In this document: in pieces, positions 34,191 through 42,816 of the stretch
Position numbering within the stretch: position 1 is the stretch's first letter
How the letters are laid out: every line of letters starts with the position of its first letter
Assembly: GCA_965220305.1 (NCBI GenBank)
Contig: OZ244817.1
Location: 1,116,001-1,180,000, forward strand
Source: G965220305 sp965220305
GTDB taxonomy: Bacteria; Chloroflexota; Dehalococcoidia; Lucifugimonadales; UBA3495
Direction of reading: 5' to 3'
DNA: 64,000 nucleotides
Notes under the pieces: model-generated
Seen by the model: the letters and a program-made list of their open reading frames with translations, nothing else
Told to the model about the DNA's origin: nothing
Database searches by the model: none
Program-made: the position numbers and the translations under genes

Positions 34191-35038
34191 GAGGGTGTGT
34201 GAAAAGCAATCAAGCTGGTTTGAGCCGCCGGAGCATCAGATGAATCATCGCAATGTGTATCCAAGCTTCACTGGTTTCCGTCAGAGTTTCGTAGTCCTTG
34301 CTCAGCCTCCGGGACCGGCCCAGCCAGGCCAGTGTGCGTTCAACCACCCATCTTCGAGGCAGGACCTCGAAACCAGGGCTCTCCCGGGGCCGCTTGACAA
34401 TCTCCAGCGTCCAGCCCGCAAAGTCGCGGACCCACTCAACCAGCTTTCCGGCATAACCGCCGTCGGCCCAGACCAGTTCCAGCCGGGGAAACCGGCCGGT
34501 CAGCTTGCTGATGACCAGCTTGGCCCCGTCCCGGTCCTGGATATTCGCTGGATGCACCACTACGTCCAGCAGCAAACCCATAGTGTCTACTACGATATGC
34601 CGCTTTCGTCCCCACACTTTCTTCCCGGCATCGTAGCCGCGAGGCCCCCTTTTTCCGTAGTCTTCACCGATTGGCTGTCAATGACGGCGGCGGAAGGACC
34701 GGGTTCCCGTCCCTCTGACTCCCGGACCTTAGGGCGCAGGGCCTCGTGGACTTGTTCCCATACGCCAGCTTTCCGCCAGCGGCGGAAGTACCACCATACG
34801 CTGCCCCAGGGCGGGAAGTCATGGGGCAACATACGCCAAGAGCAGCCGCTTCGCAGGACGTAGAGGATGGCGTTTATCACTTCCCGCAAGTCTAGGGTGC
34901 GCGGATGTCCCCCAGGCTTGGCCGGCGGGAGCAACGGGGCCAACTCTTCCCATTGGGCATCGGTCAGGTCGGTGGGATACGGTTTTCTTGTCATCCCCGT
35001 AGATTACCATAACTCCAACCTGCTTTTCACACACCCTC
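34191..35038 (-). mobile_element. IS5-family insertion sequence (848 bp)
   Basis: The terminal inverted repeats are GAGGGTGTGTGAAAAGCA (34191-34208) and its complement (35021-35038). They are flanked by TAA on both sides (34188-34190 and 35039-35041), the 3-bp TNA duplication of the IS427-type IS5 elements. It sits in a membrane-protein gene, and a 1429-bp IS701-type copy has landed exactly at its right edge. Confidence 0.88.
34210..34994 (-). CDS. IS5-family transposase in two overlapping frames
   Basis: Frame A (34994 to 34590) has the N-terminal region of the family (PYPTDLTDAQWEELAPLLPP, GCSWRMLPHDFPPWGSVWWY) and the first Asp (AVIDSQSVKTTEKGG). At AAAAAGGGGG (about 34646-34655) a one-base slip leads to the other frame, PRGYDAGKKVWGRKRHIVVD, and on through VWADGGYAGKL (second Asp) to RRWVVERTLAWLGRSRRLSK (Glu). 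The stop is at 34210. IS427-type elements commonly use such a slip, so the fused product of about 260 residues is probably made. Confidence 0.88.
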
Positions 35039-35041
35039 TAA

Positions 35042-36470
35042 TACTACAGTTGCAGATTGAAAACGACTAGGATTGGGGCAATCAACGGGTGGTGAGGTGA
35101 GGCTGTGGCAGTGCATGGGGATGGGGTGGCAGAGGTCGCCCGGTGGGCTGAGGGTATCGACCGGGTACACGAGTGCATTGCGGGGCGGTTCCGGCGTCCC
35201 GAACCACGTCGACGATCGCTGGACTATCTGAAAGGGCTGCTCAGTCCGGTGGAGCGCAAGAACGGCTGGCAACTGGCGGAGCAGGCCGGGGACGCCACAC
35301 CCTATGGGGTGCAGCATCTGCTGTCAACCTACATTTGGGACGCGGACCTGGTTCGCGATGATCTCAGGGACTACGTGGTGGAGCACCTGGGCGACGCCAA
35401 CGGGGTGTTGGTGGTGGACGAGACTGGGTTTCTGAAGAAGGGCAACAAGTCTGTGGGGGTGCAGCGTCAGTACAGCGGCACGGCGGGACGGATCGAGAAC
35501 TGCCAGATTGGGGTATTCTTGACCTACGCTACTGCCAAGGGGAGGACCCTGCTGGACCGGGAGCTTTACCTGCCTCAGGTGTGGGCCGATGACCAGGAAC
35601 GCCGGGAGGAGGCTGGCGTGCCGGAGCAAGTGGCGTTTCGCACCAAGCCGCAACTGGCCCGGCGGATGCTGGAACGGGCGGTGGAGTCGGGAGTCCCCTT
35701 CGGCTGGGCCACCGGGGACGAGGTCTACGGCAATGACCGCAACCTGCGGCTGTGGCTGGAGCGGCGGGACGTTCCTCACGTGCTGGCCATCAAGAGCAAT
35801 GAGAAGTTGTGGGCTGGGACGGACCAGGGTCCGCGCCAAGTGCGGGCTGACCGGCTGGCGTCTGGGGTTGAAGAGTCGGGCTGGGTCCGGCTGAGCGCCG
35901 GTGATGGGGCCAAGGGTCCTCGGGTCTACGACTGGGCCTTGGTGGATATTCGGCCCCTGAGAGAACCTGGCAAGGGGTACTGGCTGCTGGCCCGGCGCAG
36001 CGTGGCCAAGCCCGAGGAACTGGCCTACTACGTGTGCTACGGCCCGACGGGAACAGCCCTGGAGGAACTGGTGCGGGTGGCCGGAACCCGGTGGGCCATT
36101 GAGGAATGCTTTGAGGAGGCCAAGGGACAGGTGGGACTGGACCAATACGAGGTGCGCCGGTGGGACGGCTGGTACCGGCACATCACCCTGGCGATGCTGG
36201 CCCACGCCTACCTGGCGGTGGTACGGCGCCAGGCATCGTCGCCGGGACGTCTGGGAGAAAAGGGGGCTGCCCCAGTTTGGAGGAAAGGCTGATACCGCTG
36301 ACGGTGCCCGAGGTTCGGCGGTTACTCTACCGGCTGATATGGAGACACCACCCTACGGACGAATCAGTGCTGCGGTGGTCTCAGTGGAGACGGCGGCACC
36401 AAGCAACGGCCCGGCGCTGTCATTACCGACGCCGCCTGAAACTCCTCACCACATATCTGCAACTGTAGTA
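35042..36470 (+). mobile_element. IS701-family insertion sequence, 1429-bp copy 2
   Basis: It has the same 16-bp ends as copy 1 and the same length. The flanks are an exact CTAA duplication (35038-35041 and 36471-36474). The left CTAA is made of the last C of the IS5 element plus the TAA duplicated by IS5, so this copy entered exactly at the IS5 border. Confidence 0.93.
35105..36292 (+). CDS. IS701-family transposase (copy 2)
   Basis: Its 395-residue translation is identical to the copies at 19862 and 39325, with an intact DDE triad (VVDETGF, TGDEVYG, EECFEEAKGQ). It starts at a GTG shortly after GGTGAGGTGAGG, and its orientation is opposite to copies 1 and 3. It is presumably active. No second frame is needed. 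Confidence 0.92.
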   Translation: MAVHGDGVAEVARWAEGIDRVHECIAGRFRRPEPRRRSLDYLKGLLSPVERKNGWQLAEQAGDATPYGVQHLLSTYIWDADLVRDDLRDYVVEHLGDANGVLVVDETGFLKKGNKSVGVQRQYSGTAGRIENCQIGVFLTYATAKGRTLLDRELYLPQVWADDQERREEAGVPEQVAFRTKPQLARRMLERAVESGVPFGWATGDEVYGNDRNLRLWLERRDVPHVLAIKSNEKLWAGTDQGPRQVRADRLASGVEESGWVRLSAGDGAKGPRVYDWALVDIRPLREPGKGYWLLARRSVAKPEELAYYVCYGPTGTALEELVRVAGTRWAIEECFEEAKGQVGLDQYEVRRWDGWYRHITLAMLAHAYLAVVRRQASSPGRLGEKGAAPVWRKG

Positions 36471-36606
36471 CTAAGTTTGCCCGTAACCCGGGAATTGGGC
36501 AAAACGCCTTGAACGCCAGGTCGTTAATCACCAAAACGACCAGGGCAACAAGGATAAGCGGATGGGTGAGGGAGGCTGCCGCGCGGTTTCGGAGGCTTAC
36601 GTTCAC
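36471..36606 (-). pseudogene. N-terminal part of the membrane-protein gene split by the IS pair
   Basis: The probable start is the GTG at 36606. The frame reads VNVSLRNRAAASLTHPLILV, then ALVVLVINDLAFKAF, one transmembrane helix with the ND motif. The continuing frame needs a one-base shift after KAF to give PNSRVTGKL, which then joins RDLAWVIF at 34190 beyond the insertions. No strong ribosome binding site is seen. It lies 79 bases after the tRNA-Val 3' end on the same strand. Confidence 0.5.
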
Positions 36607-36684
36607 GCCGTTGTCTATCGTTGCGTTCCCGTTACGCCGGTAAGGCGGGAAACAATAGGCGAGGCAGAGGGCGTTGGTGGGCGT

Positions 36685-36761
36685 TGGTGGGCGGTAGTGG
36701 ACTCGAACCACTGACCTCTTGCGTGTCGAGCAAGTACTCTAACCAACTGAGCTAACCGCCC
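36685..36761 (-). tRNA. tRNA-Val (anticodon GAC), CCA encoded
   Basis: Read on the - strand: acceptor GGGCGGT pairs with ACCGCCC, followed by A73 and an encoded CCA. The D stem is GCTC/GAGT, the anticodon stem CTTGC/GCAAG with loop TCGACAC, and the T arm AGTGG/CCACT with TTCGAGT. The seven-base loop places GAC at 34-36, valine. Position 33 is C and not the nearly universal U, which is unusual. A 10-base tandem repeat (GCGTTGGTGG twice, 36671-36690) overlaps the CCA end. Confidence 0.85.
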
Positions 36762-36914
36762 GTGGGTCAATTAGGTAACAATATTTTGGTAAAGACAGTC
36801 TACTGGCAGCAAGGCCGGGGAGTCAATCGCCCTGACGTCAGTCGGGCCCACATTCCGGCCTCGCTATAAAGGGGTTTTGAGGAGTATGCCGTCCAGCACT
36901 AGTAGTCTTTCACC

Positions 36915-37797
36915 TTCGTATTGATGGGTAAAGGGACTTCAGTTTGATGCGGGCGTCCGCGGTGGTGAAGCGTCAGTCCACCCGGATTGCGTCGCGGTTC
37001 CGTTGGTCCTGCCATCCCTTTGTCTCTCCTTCCAGGATGTCCTGACTGGGAATCCGTCGGTCCAGGCACTGCCGCGCAGCACCCCTAGCTCTATCTCGGC
37101 CATGTTGAGCCAGCTTCCGTGTTTCGGCGTGTAGTGAATCTCCAGCCGCTGGGCTATGCGCCGCGCCTCGTCTGGCTCAAAAGCCTCGTACAGCGAAGCT
37201 GGGTGATGGGTGTTCCAGTTGTCCACTACCAGTGCTATCCGTTCCCGGTCGGCATAGTCCTCATCCACCAGTTTCCGCACCACGCCGACCCAATCGGCCC
37301 TGGCGCGCCGCTCTGTTACCTCAACTCGCTGCCATCCCTCCAAGGGCGCAAACAGCATGATCATGCTGCTCACTCCCCTGCGCCGGTATTCGTAATCGTA
37401 GGCCATGGCAGCCCCGGGCCGCGATGGCCGGGGCTTTCGGGTCTCTTCCACCAGTTGCTTGCTGGTCTCGTCCAAACACACCAGGACCTCGTTGTCCGCG
37501 TACTGTCGATGGTAGACCTCCAGCACGTCCTCCATGACGTACACGAAATCGGAACTCCCTTGGGGCGGGATGCACCAGCACTGTTTCAGCCAAGGCTTGA
37601 GTTGGGTTTTTCAGAGTCTTGCGCACCGTCTCGGTGCCGATGTCATCCAATATCTCCCGTTCCACCAACTGGTCCGCCAGCAGGTGCAGGGTCCAACTGC
37701 TACGGCCCTCCGGCGGCTGGGAGCAGGCCAAGGCTACAATGTCCAAGTTGTAAACTCCCATTAGCCTGCCTATCCAGTTTCTGCTTCCACCTCTCAA
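36915..37797 (-). pseudogene. Degraded IS630-family transposase
   Basis: Three fragments in different frames reconstruct an IS630 transposase. The first has LACSQPPEGRSSWTLHLLAD and LDDIGTETVRKTLKN. The second has VMEDVLEVYHRQYADNEVLV, the first Asp (CLDETSKQL), VVDNWNTHHPASLYEAF and HYTPKHGSWLNMAEIELGVL. The third is the tail (TADARIKLKSLYPSI, near 36921). The breaks are at about 37580 and 37000. It is the same subtype as the remnant at 17917-18333 and lies between tRNA-Val and the methyltransferase gene. It cannot be active. Confidence 0.8.
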
Positions 37798-37920
37798 CTC
37801 CAGTTGTGGCCTGGTCCTATTCCAGAGATACTAAGGATGTCATATCGGATGGACTGCCCACACGCAGTTGTCATTGATACGCTTGCTTAATGGGCCAGGG
37901 AATCTTAGCCATGCTGGGGG

Positions 37921-39096
37921 ATGACGTTGCGCTCAGCGGTTGACCAGGAGATCAAAGAACTAATTAAAAAGAATGGGCGAATTACTTTCGCTCGGTTCAT
38001 GCGGGCCTGCCTGTACTCGTCCAGTGGAGGCTTTTATTCTGCCCGGGGCAACAGGATCAGCACCCACTTCGGGACCTCTTCCACGAGTCACCCGGTTTTC
38101 GGTGCCCTGATCGCGCGGCAACTGGAGCAGATGTGGCACCTCCTCGGAGACCCTCCCGTTTTCCATGTGATCGAGGTGGGTTCCGGCGACGGCGTCTTGG
38201 CTCAATCCATCGTGGATGCCTGCTGGCGGATGGCCCCCCGGTTCGCTCAGGCACTTTGCTATGTCGCCGCAGACTACGAGCCTGGATGGCTCCAATCACC
38301 TGACCACACCTTTGACTGGGCCAACGGGACTGGAGATGAGAGATCCTCAAGCGGGCAAGACGCGATCTTGGGAATCCAACGAGTTAAAACCGAAGGACTT
38401 CGGGCGTTCCGAAATGTTGTTGGTTGTATCCTGTGCAACGAGTTGATCGACAACTTCCCGGTCCACCGGTTCGCCATCCAAGGTGGAAGAGTCAAGGAAG
38501 TCTTCGTCACATCGGCGGGGGGGAATCTCACCGAAGTCTTGGACGAGCCATCCTCTCCTCGCATCGAAAAGAGGCTGACCAGCTTGGGCTTATCCTTGAC
38601 TGAAGGGTATCGAGGTGAGGTGAACTTGGCCATGGAGGACTGGACTGCCCAGCTTTCCGGAGCCCTAGACCGGGGGTTTATTCTCACTATCGACTACGGT
38701 CAACTGGCCACTGACCTCTACTCGCCCCAGAATGCCCAGGGAACGCTGGTCTGTTTCAATCGACACGTCGTCAGCAGCGACCCGTACCAGCACATCGGGC
38801 AACAGGACATTACCTGCCAGGTGGACTTCACGTCCCTCATGCGGATGGGTGATCTACACGGTCTAGCCACCGTGGGCTACGCCCTACAGAGCCAGTTCCT
38901 GACGAACCTCGGCTTCTCCGCGTTCCTCAATGCCCTCCAGACGCAGGGCCTATCCGCCGCCCGAACGGAACTGAGCCGTATGGCCATGATGACCCTGGTG
39001 GACCCCAACGAGTATGGCGACTTCAAAGTGCTGGCCCAAGCTAAGGGGGATGGGTTGGGCATTGAGCTCCTGGGGTTTGAGGGCCAGGAAAGGTAA
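37921..39096 (+). CDS. MidA/NDUFAF7-type SAM-dependent methyltransferase
   Basis: The 391 residues carry the features of the family (DUF185): GRITFARFMRACLYSSSGGF near the start, the SAM motif VIEVGSGDGVLAQSI, GCILCNELIDNFPVHRF, FILTIDYGQLATDLY, GTLVCFNRH and DITCQVDFTSLM. In mitochondria the homologue dimethylates an arginine of a complex I subunit; the bacterial substrates are not established. The start is ATG 37921 after CTGGGGG. The gene is intact although it is enclosed by an IS630 remnant and a 1429-bp IS701-type copy 50 bases downstream. Confidence 0.85.
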   Translation: MTLRSAVDQEIKELIKKNGRITFARFMRACLYSSSGGFYSARGNRISTHFGTSSTSHPVFGALIARQLEQMWHLLGDPPVFHVIEVGSGDGVLAQSIVDACWRMAPRFAQALCYVAADYEPGWLQSPDHTFDWANGTGDERSSSGQDAILGIQRVKTEGLRAFRNVVGCILCNELIDNFPVHRFAIQGGRVKEVFVTSAGGNLTEVLDEPSSPRIEKRLTSLGLSLTEGYRGEVNLAMEDWTAQLSGALDRGFILTIDYGQLATDLYSPQNAQGTLVCFNRHVVSSDPYQHIGQQDITCQVDFTSLMRMGDLHGLATVGYALQSQFLTNLGFSAFLNALQTQGLSAARTELSRMAMMTLVDPNEYGDFKVLAQAKGDGLGIELLGFEGQER

Positions 39097-39146
39097 CAGG
39101 CATATCATTCAGCCTACCTACAACTACGGCGTCATTTGCCCCTTAG

Positions 39147-40575
39147 TACTACAGTTGCAGATATGTGGTGAGGAGTTTCAGGCGGCGTCGGTAATGACAG
39201 CGCCGGGCCGTTGCTTGGTGCCGCCGTCTCCACTGAGACCACCGCAGCACTGATTCGTCCGTAGGGTGGTGTCTCCATATCAGCCGGTAGAGTAACCGCC
39301 GAACCTCGGGCACCGTCAGCGGTATCAGCCTTTCCTCCAAACTGGGGCAGCCCCCTTTTCTCCCAGACGTCCCGGCGACGATGCCTGGCGCCGTACCACC
39401 GCCAGGTAGGCGTGGGCCAGCATCGCCAGGGTGATGTGCCGGTACCAGCCGTCCCACCGGCGCACCTCGTATTGGTCCAGTCCCACCTGTCCCTTGGCCT
39501 CCTCAAAGCATTCCTCAATGGCCCACCGGGTTCCGGCCACCCGCACCAGTTCCTCCAGGGCTGTTCCCGTCGGGCCGTAGCACACGTAGTAGGCCAGTTC
39601 CTCGGGCTTGGCCACGCTGCGCCGGGCCAGCAGCCAGTACCCCTTGCCAGGTTCTCTCAGGGGCCGAATATCCACCAAGGCCCAGTCGTAGACCCGAGGA
39701 CCCTTGGCCCCATCACCGGCGCTCAGCCGGACCCAGCCCGACTCTTCAACCCCAGACGCCAGCCGGTCAGCCCGCACTTGGCGCGGACCCTGGTCCGTCC
39801 CAGCCCACAACTTCTCATTGCTCTTGATGGCCAGCACGTGAGGAACGTCCCGCCGCTCCAGCCACAGCCGCAGGTTGCGGTCATTGCCGTAGACCTCGTC
39901 CCCGGTGGCCCAGCCGAAGGGGACTCCCGACTCCACCGCCCGTTCCAGCATCCGCCGGGCCAGTTGCGGCTTGGTGCGAAACGCCACTTGCTCCGGCACG
40001 CCAGCCTCCTCCCGGCGTTCCTGGTCATCGGCCCACACCTGAGGCAGGTAAAGCTCCCGGTCCAGCAGGGTCCTCCCCTTGGCAGTAGCGTAGGTCAAGA
40101 ATACCCCAATCTGGCAGTTCTCGATCCGTCCCGCCGTGCCGCTGTACTGACGCTGCACCCCCACAGACTTGTTGCCCTTCTTCAGAAACCCAGTCTCGTC
40201 CACCACCAACACCCCGTTGGCGTCGCCCAGGTGCTCCACCACGTAGTCCCTGAGATCATCGCGAACCAGGTCCGCGTCCCAAATGTAGGTTGACAGCAGA
40301 TGCTGCACCCCATAGGGTGTGGCGTCCCCGGCCTGCTCCGCCAGTTGCCAGCCGTTCTTGCGCTCCACCGGACTGAGCAGCCCTTTCAGATAGTCCAGCG
40401 ATCGTCGACGTGGTTCGGGACGCCGGAACCGCCCCGCAATGCACTCGTGTACCCGGTCGATACCCTCAGCCCACCGGGCGACCTCTGCCACCCCATCCCC
40501 ATGCACTGCCACAGCCTCACCTCACCACCCGTTGATTGCCCCAATCCTAGTCGTTTTCAATCTGCAACTGTAGTA
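39147..40575 (-). mobile_element. IS701-family insertion sequence, 1429-bp copy 3
   Basis: It has the same ends and length as the other two copies. The flanks are an exact TTAG duplication (39143-39146 and 40576-40579). On the right, TTA is the target duplication of a small IS5-like MITE and G is that element's first base, so this copy too entered at the border of an IS5-type element. Confidence 0.93.
39325..40512 (-). CDS. IS701-family transposase (copy 3)
   Basis: Its 395-residue translation is identical to the other two copies, with all three DDE acids present and a GTG start. The orientation matches copy 1 and opposes copy 2. The close homology of three copies within 21 kb offers substrates for inversion (copy 1 or 3 against 2) and deletion (1 against 3). 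Confidence 0.92.
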   Translation of the reverse strand: MAVHGDGVAEVARWAEGIDRVHECIAGRFRRPEPRRRSLDYLKGLLSPVERKNGWQLAEQAGDATPYGVQHLLSTYIWDADLVRDDLRDYVVEHLGDANGVLVVDETGFLKKGNKSVGVQRQYSGTAGRIENCQIGVFLTYATAKGRTLLDRELYLPQVWADDQERREEAGVPEQVAFRTKPQLARRMLERAVESGVPFGWATGDEVYGNDRNLRLWLERRDVPHVLAIKSNEKLWAGTDQGPRQVRADRLASGVEESGWVRLSAGDGAKGPRVYDWALVDIRPLREPGKGYWLLARRSVAKPEELAYYVCYGPTGTALEELVRVAGTRWAIEECFEEAKGQVGLDQYEVRRWDGWYRHITLAMLAHAYLAVVRRQASSPGRLGEKGAAPVWRKG

Positions 40576-40578
40576 TTA

Positions 40579-40657
40579 GAGCCTATCCTAATAACCCTTT
40601 GGGTTATGGCATTTCATAGCTGCGACAGGGGGCATAACTTGATTTTAGGATAGGCTC
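40579..40657. mobile_element. 79-bp MITE of IS5 type
   Basis: The two ends are inverted copies of GAGCCTATCCTAA (40579-40591; complement 40645-40657). They enclose 53 bases with no coding capacity, and TTA flanks both sides (40576-40578 and 40658-40660), the TNA duplication expected of IS427-type IS5 elements. The full-length parent element is not in this window; its ends differ from those of the IS5 at 34191. Confidence 0.75.
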
Positions 40658-40821
40658 TTAGCAGGATGTTGAAATGGGGCGGTTTTAGGACGGTGCGAGC
40701 GTTGTGTAGGTCGTAGTTCCCCTCACCGGAATGCAATTTTCGGGTCTGAGTGCGGGGCTGACGCTGGAAGGAGGCTGGTTTATTGTTTTCGGCGGCACAC
40801 AGGGCAGACTGACCCTCTGAC

Positions 40822-41027
40822 TTACGCGGCCACCGCCGTCAGTTTGGCCAGCCGCACCAAGTTGTAGCCAGCGATAGTCATTTCCATCCAGAACCGGTTG
40901 CGGGCCACCCCGCAGTAGCGCAGCTTCCGGCCGCCGCCCACCGTCTTCACCCAACCGAAGACCTCTTCAATTCGCTTCCTGGCCCGCTGGCTCAATCGAT
41001 ACTCCTCGCGGTTCCAAGAGCAGCCGT
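40822..41027 (-). pseudogene. C-terminal fragment of an IS5-superfamily transposase
   Basis: The - strand frame ending TAA at 40822 reads RLSQRARKRIEEVFGWVKTV, GGGRKLRYCGVARNRFWMEM and TIAGYNLVRLAKL. This is the typical tail (QRxRKRIEExFGWxKTVG ... YNLVRL) of a large IS5-type group. It begins within a few bases of the stop of the lipoprotein gene and lacks the rest of the transposase. The sequence between 40661 and 40821 has nothing I can assign. Confidence 0.7.
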
Positions 41028-42287
41028 TCAGTTCCGAGCGATGGCGGCCTCGTCACTTCGTCGCTGGTTCTTTAACCAGACGAACAAGCCGATGGCGATA
41101 ACGGCAGCCAAGCCGATTGAAATGGATTTGGCAGTTTCATAGCTGATGATGTATTGCATCCACAACACTACCGGCACCGCCGATACTAAAATCATTGAAC
41201 TTACCAACACGCCGATGGCGCACCATTCCCTGCCATCTGGACGGTAGGGCCAGATAGCCACCGCTGCCAGCGACAACGTCGACAATCCCACTATCACGAA
41301 TATTGGGGGCCACAATAACAATGCCAAGAGAGACAATCCTGCGAACCCTGGAAATACGAATATGGCACTTGCCAGCACCAGCCCCACGACGGCCAATGCC
41401 AGGCTTTTGCGTTTGCGGCTTTCGCCGTCCCAAATCAACAGCAGGGATAGTGCGATTATCCCCAATACCAGCACCAGCAGCGTTAGCAGCACTACCGCCG
41501 AAAGTGGCTCCAAGCCACTAACCAGGTAGAATGCGTATGCCGCCGCGACGATGCCTGCGGCAATGGTGATCGCGCTGGCGAATTCCCATCTTCGAGCAAC
41601 GGCGAGCACAAATGCAGTTGCAGTGAAAAGAACGCTCACCGCCAATGTCGACAACCAGAAAGAGGGCGTAGTCGCCAACAACCGGGTCCGCGCACCCGCC
41701 GAGAAATCCGTCGGGACGAATCGCCCCACTCCGACCCTTATCCAACGTCCTTCCGGCGTACCCACCAACACCCCCTGCGTACCCATGGCCGCAATAACGT
41801 TCCCGCTGTCCGCGTCGTAATGGATGCTGTACAACTCAGCCTCCGCTCCCCACCGGGTTCGTTGCTGCAACGTTATGTTGGCGTTGTCCAGCAATTGCGC
41901 CATTGAAAAAATCGTTTCATTCCGACCTTGCAAAGTACGGACGATCCGCGCCTCCAAAGGATGCTCCAGTTCATCGCCAACGATTTCAGACGGTATGATC
42001 TGGTAGGTCCCGCCCGGCGTAGTTGCTTGCAACGTTCCGACAGTAGGCACGAGATCAGTTTCGCCAGCAAATTGCCAAGAAAACCCACCGTCATCGCTCT
42101 GGTGCAGGTCGGTTCCTCCGAACTGTGCCCGCAGTCCTTCGGCGACCAGTGTTCCTTCGGCGTCCGTCCCCACGAAAGTTACTCCGTAGTTGCCACCGTC
42201 GCAGGCCAAACCAGTGCCTCCCAAGGCGATGCACAGGGCCAGCAGCGTCAAGGTGGCACGTGCACGCCTTAGCCGCCGGATATTCAT
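41028..42287 (-). CDS. Multi-pass membrane lipoprotein of unknown function
   Basis: I choose the ATG at 42287 (MNIRRLRRAR), which gives a lipoprotein signal with LGGTGLAC as lipobox; the ATG at 42314 is possible. An extracellular part of ~180 residues (VTFVGTDAEG, DGGFSWQFAGE, TTPGGTYQIIPSEIVG, then GTQGVLVGTPEGRWIRVGVG) resembles a small beta-propeller or sensor region. Seven hydrophobic segments follow (for example FWLSTLAVSVLFTATAFVLA, LSAVVLLTLLVLVLGIIALS, AIGVLVSSMILVSAVPVVLW). A truncated paralogue lies at 33515-33919. No family is recognised. Confidence 0.65.
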   Translation of the reverse strand: MNIRRLRRARATLTLLALCIALGGTGLACDGGNYGVTFVGTDAEGTLVAEGLRAQFGGTDLHQSDDGGFSWQFAGETDLVPTVGTLQATTPGGTYQIIPSEIVGDELEHPLEARIVRTLQGRNETIFSMAQLLDNANITLQQRTRWGAEAELYSIHYDADSGNVIAAMGTQGVLVGTPEGRWIRVGVGRFVPTDFSAGARTRLLATTPSFWLSTLAVSVLFTATAFVLAVARRWEFASAITIAAGIVAAAYAFYLVSGLEPLSAVVLLTLLVLVLGIIALSLLLIWDGESRKRKSLALAVVGLVLASAIFVFPGFAGLSLLALLLWPPIFVIVGLSTLSLAAVAIWPYRPDGREWCAIGVLVSSMILVSAVPVVLWMQYIISYETAKSISIGLAAVIAIGLFVWLKNQRRSDEAAIARN

Positions 42288-42816
42288 CAGATGAAGCCTT
42301 GCCAACACTGCCATCGCTAGGCTTCGATAGCGTAGCGAACGAGTAGGTTCGCTGCCGTCACATTTGATCAGCCCAACCCCCGCAGTTGCGACGGCGGCTA
42401 ACTCTTGGGCTGGGGCACTATGACACAACTCAGCTTGGGAATCATCCAGGTGGGAGCAAGTTCGGCGGGCCTTATCCACCATAGACTTGATGCGCCGGAT
42501 GGGACGGCACTGGAGCACCAAGGCGTCCGGCGCGTAACTGCCGTCAGCATGGTGGCCTGTCGCGCTACCTGGCCTCGTATGGGGAACCCCCTACCGATGA
42601 TTGCCTAATCCTACCATCGATCCGCTACGCCATAGAGCCGAGGGCAATGAATCTGCTCCGCTAGGCTAAGCCAATTGCACTTGAAATGTGACGTACCCGT
42701 CGTTCCTCCGCGGGCAGGAATCTTAAGTCGTTCAGGCCAGAGGTTCCTGCATTCGCAGGAACGATGATATTGCGTAAAGCGTTCAAATGCGATTGCCCTG
42801 TCCGCTAGGCTGAATT
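42288..42816. other. Intergenic stretch with a short hairpin
   Basis: No gene is convincing in these 529 bases; an upstream extension of the lipoprotein frame to 42521 lacks a ribosome binding site and a signal-like start. GTTCCTGC-ATTC-GCAGGAAC (42743-42762) is a perfect hairpin of the same design as the ATTCCCGC family. AAATGCGATTGCCCTG (about 42786-42801) has partial counterparts near 8279 and 52300. Confidence 0.45.

Noticed and set aside
19684..36470. A 16.8-kb composite transposon between inverted IS701-type copies 1 and 2
   Set aside because: The outer flanks (TTAG and CTAA) do not match, and copy 2 has its own exact CTAA duplication beside IS5, so it arrived independently.
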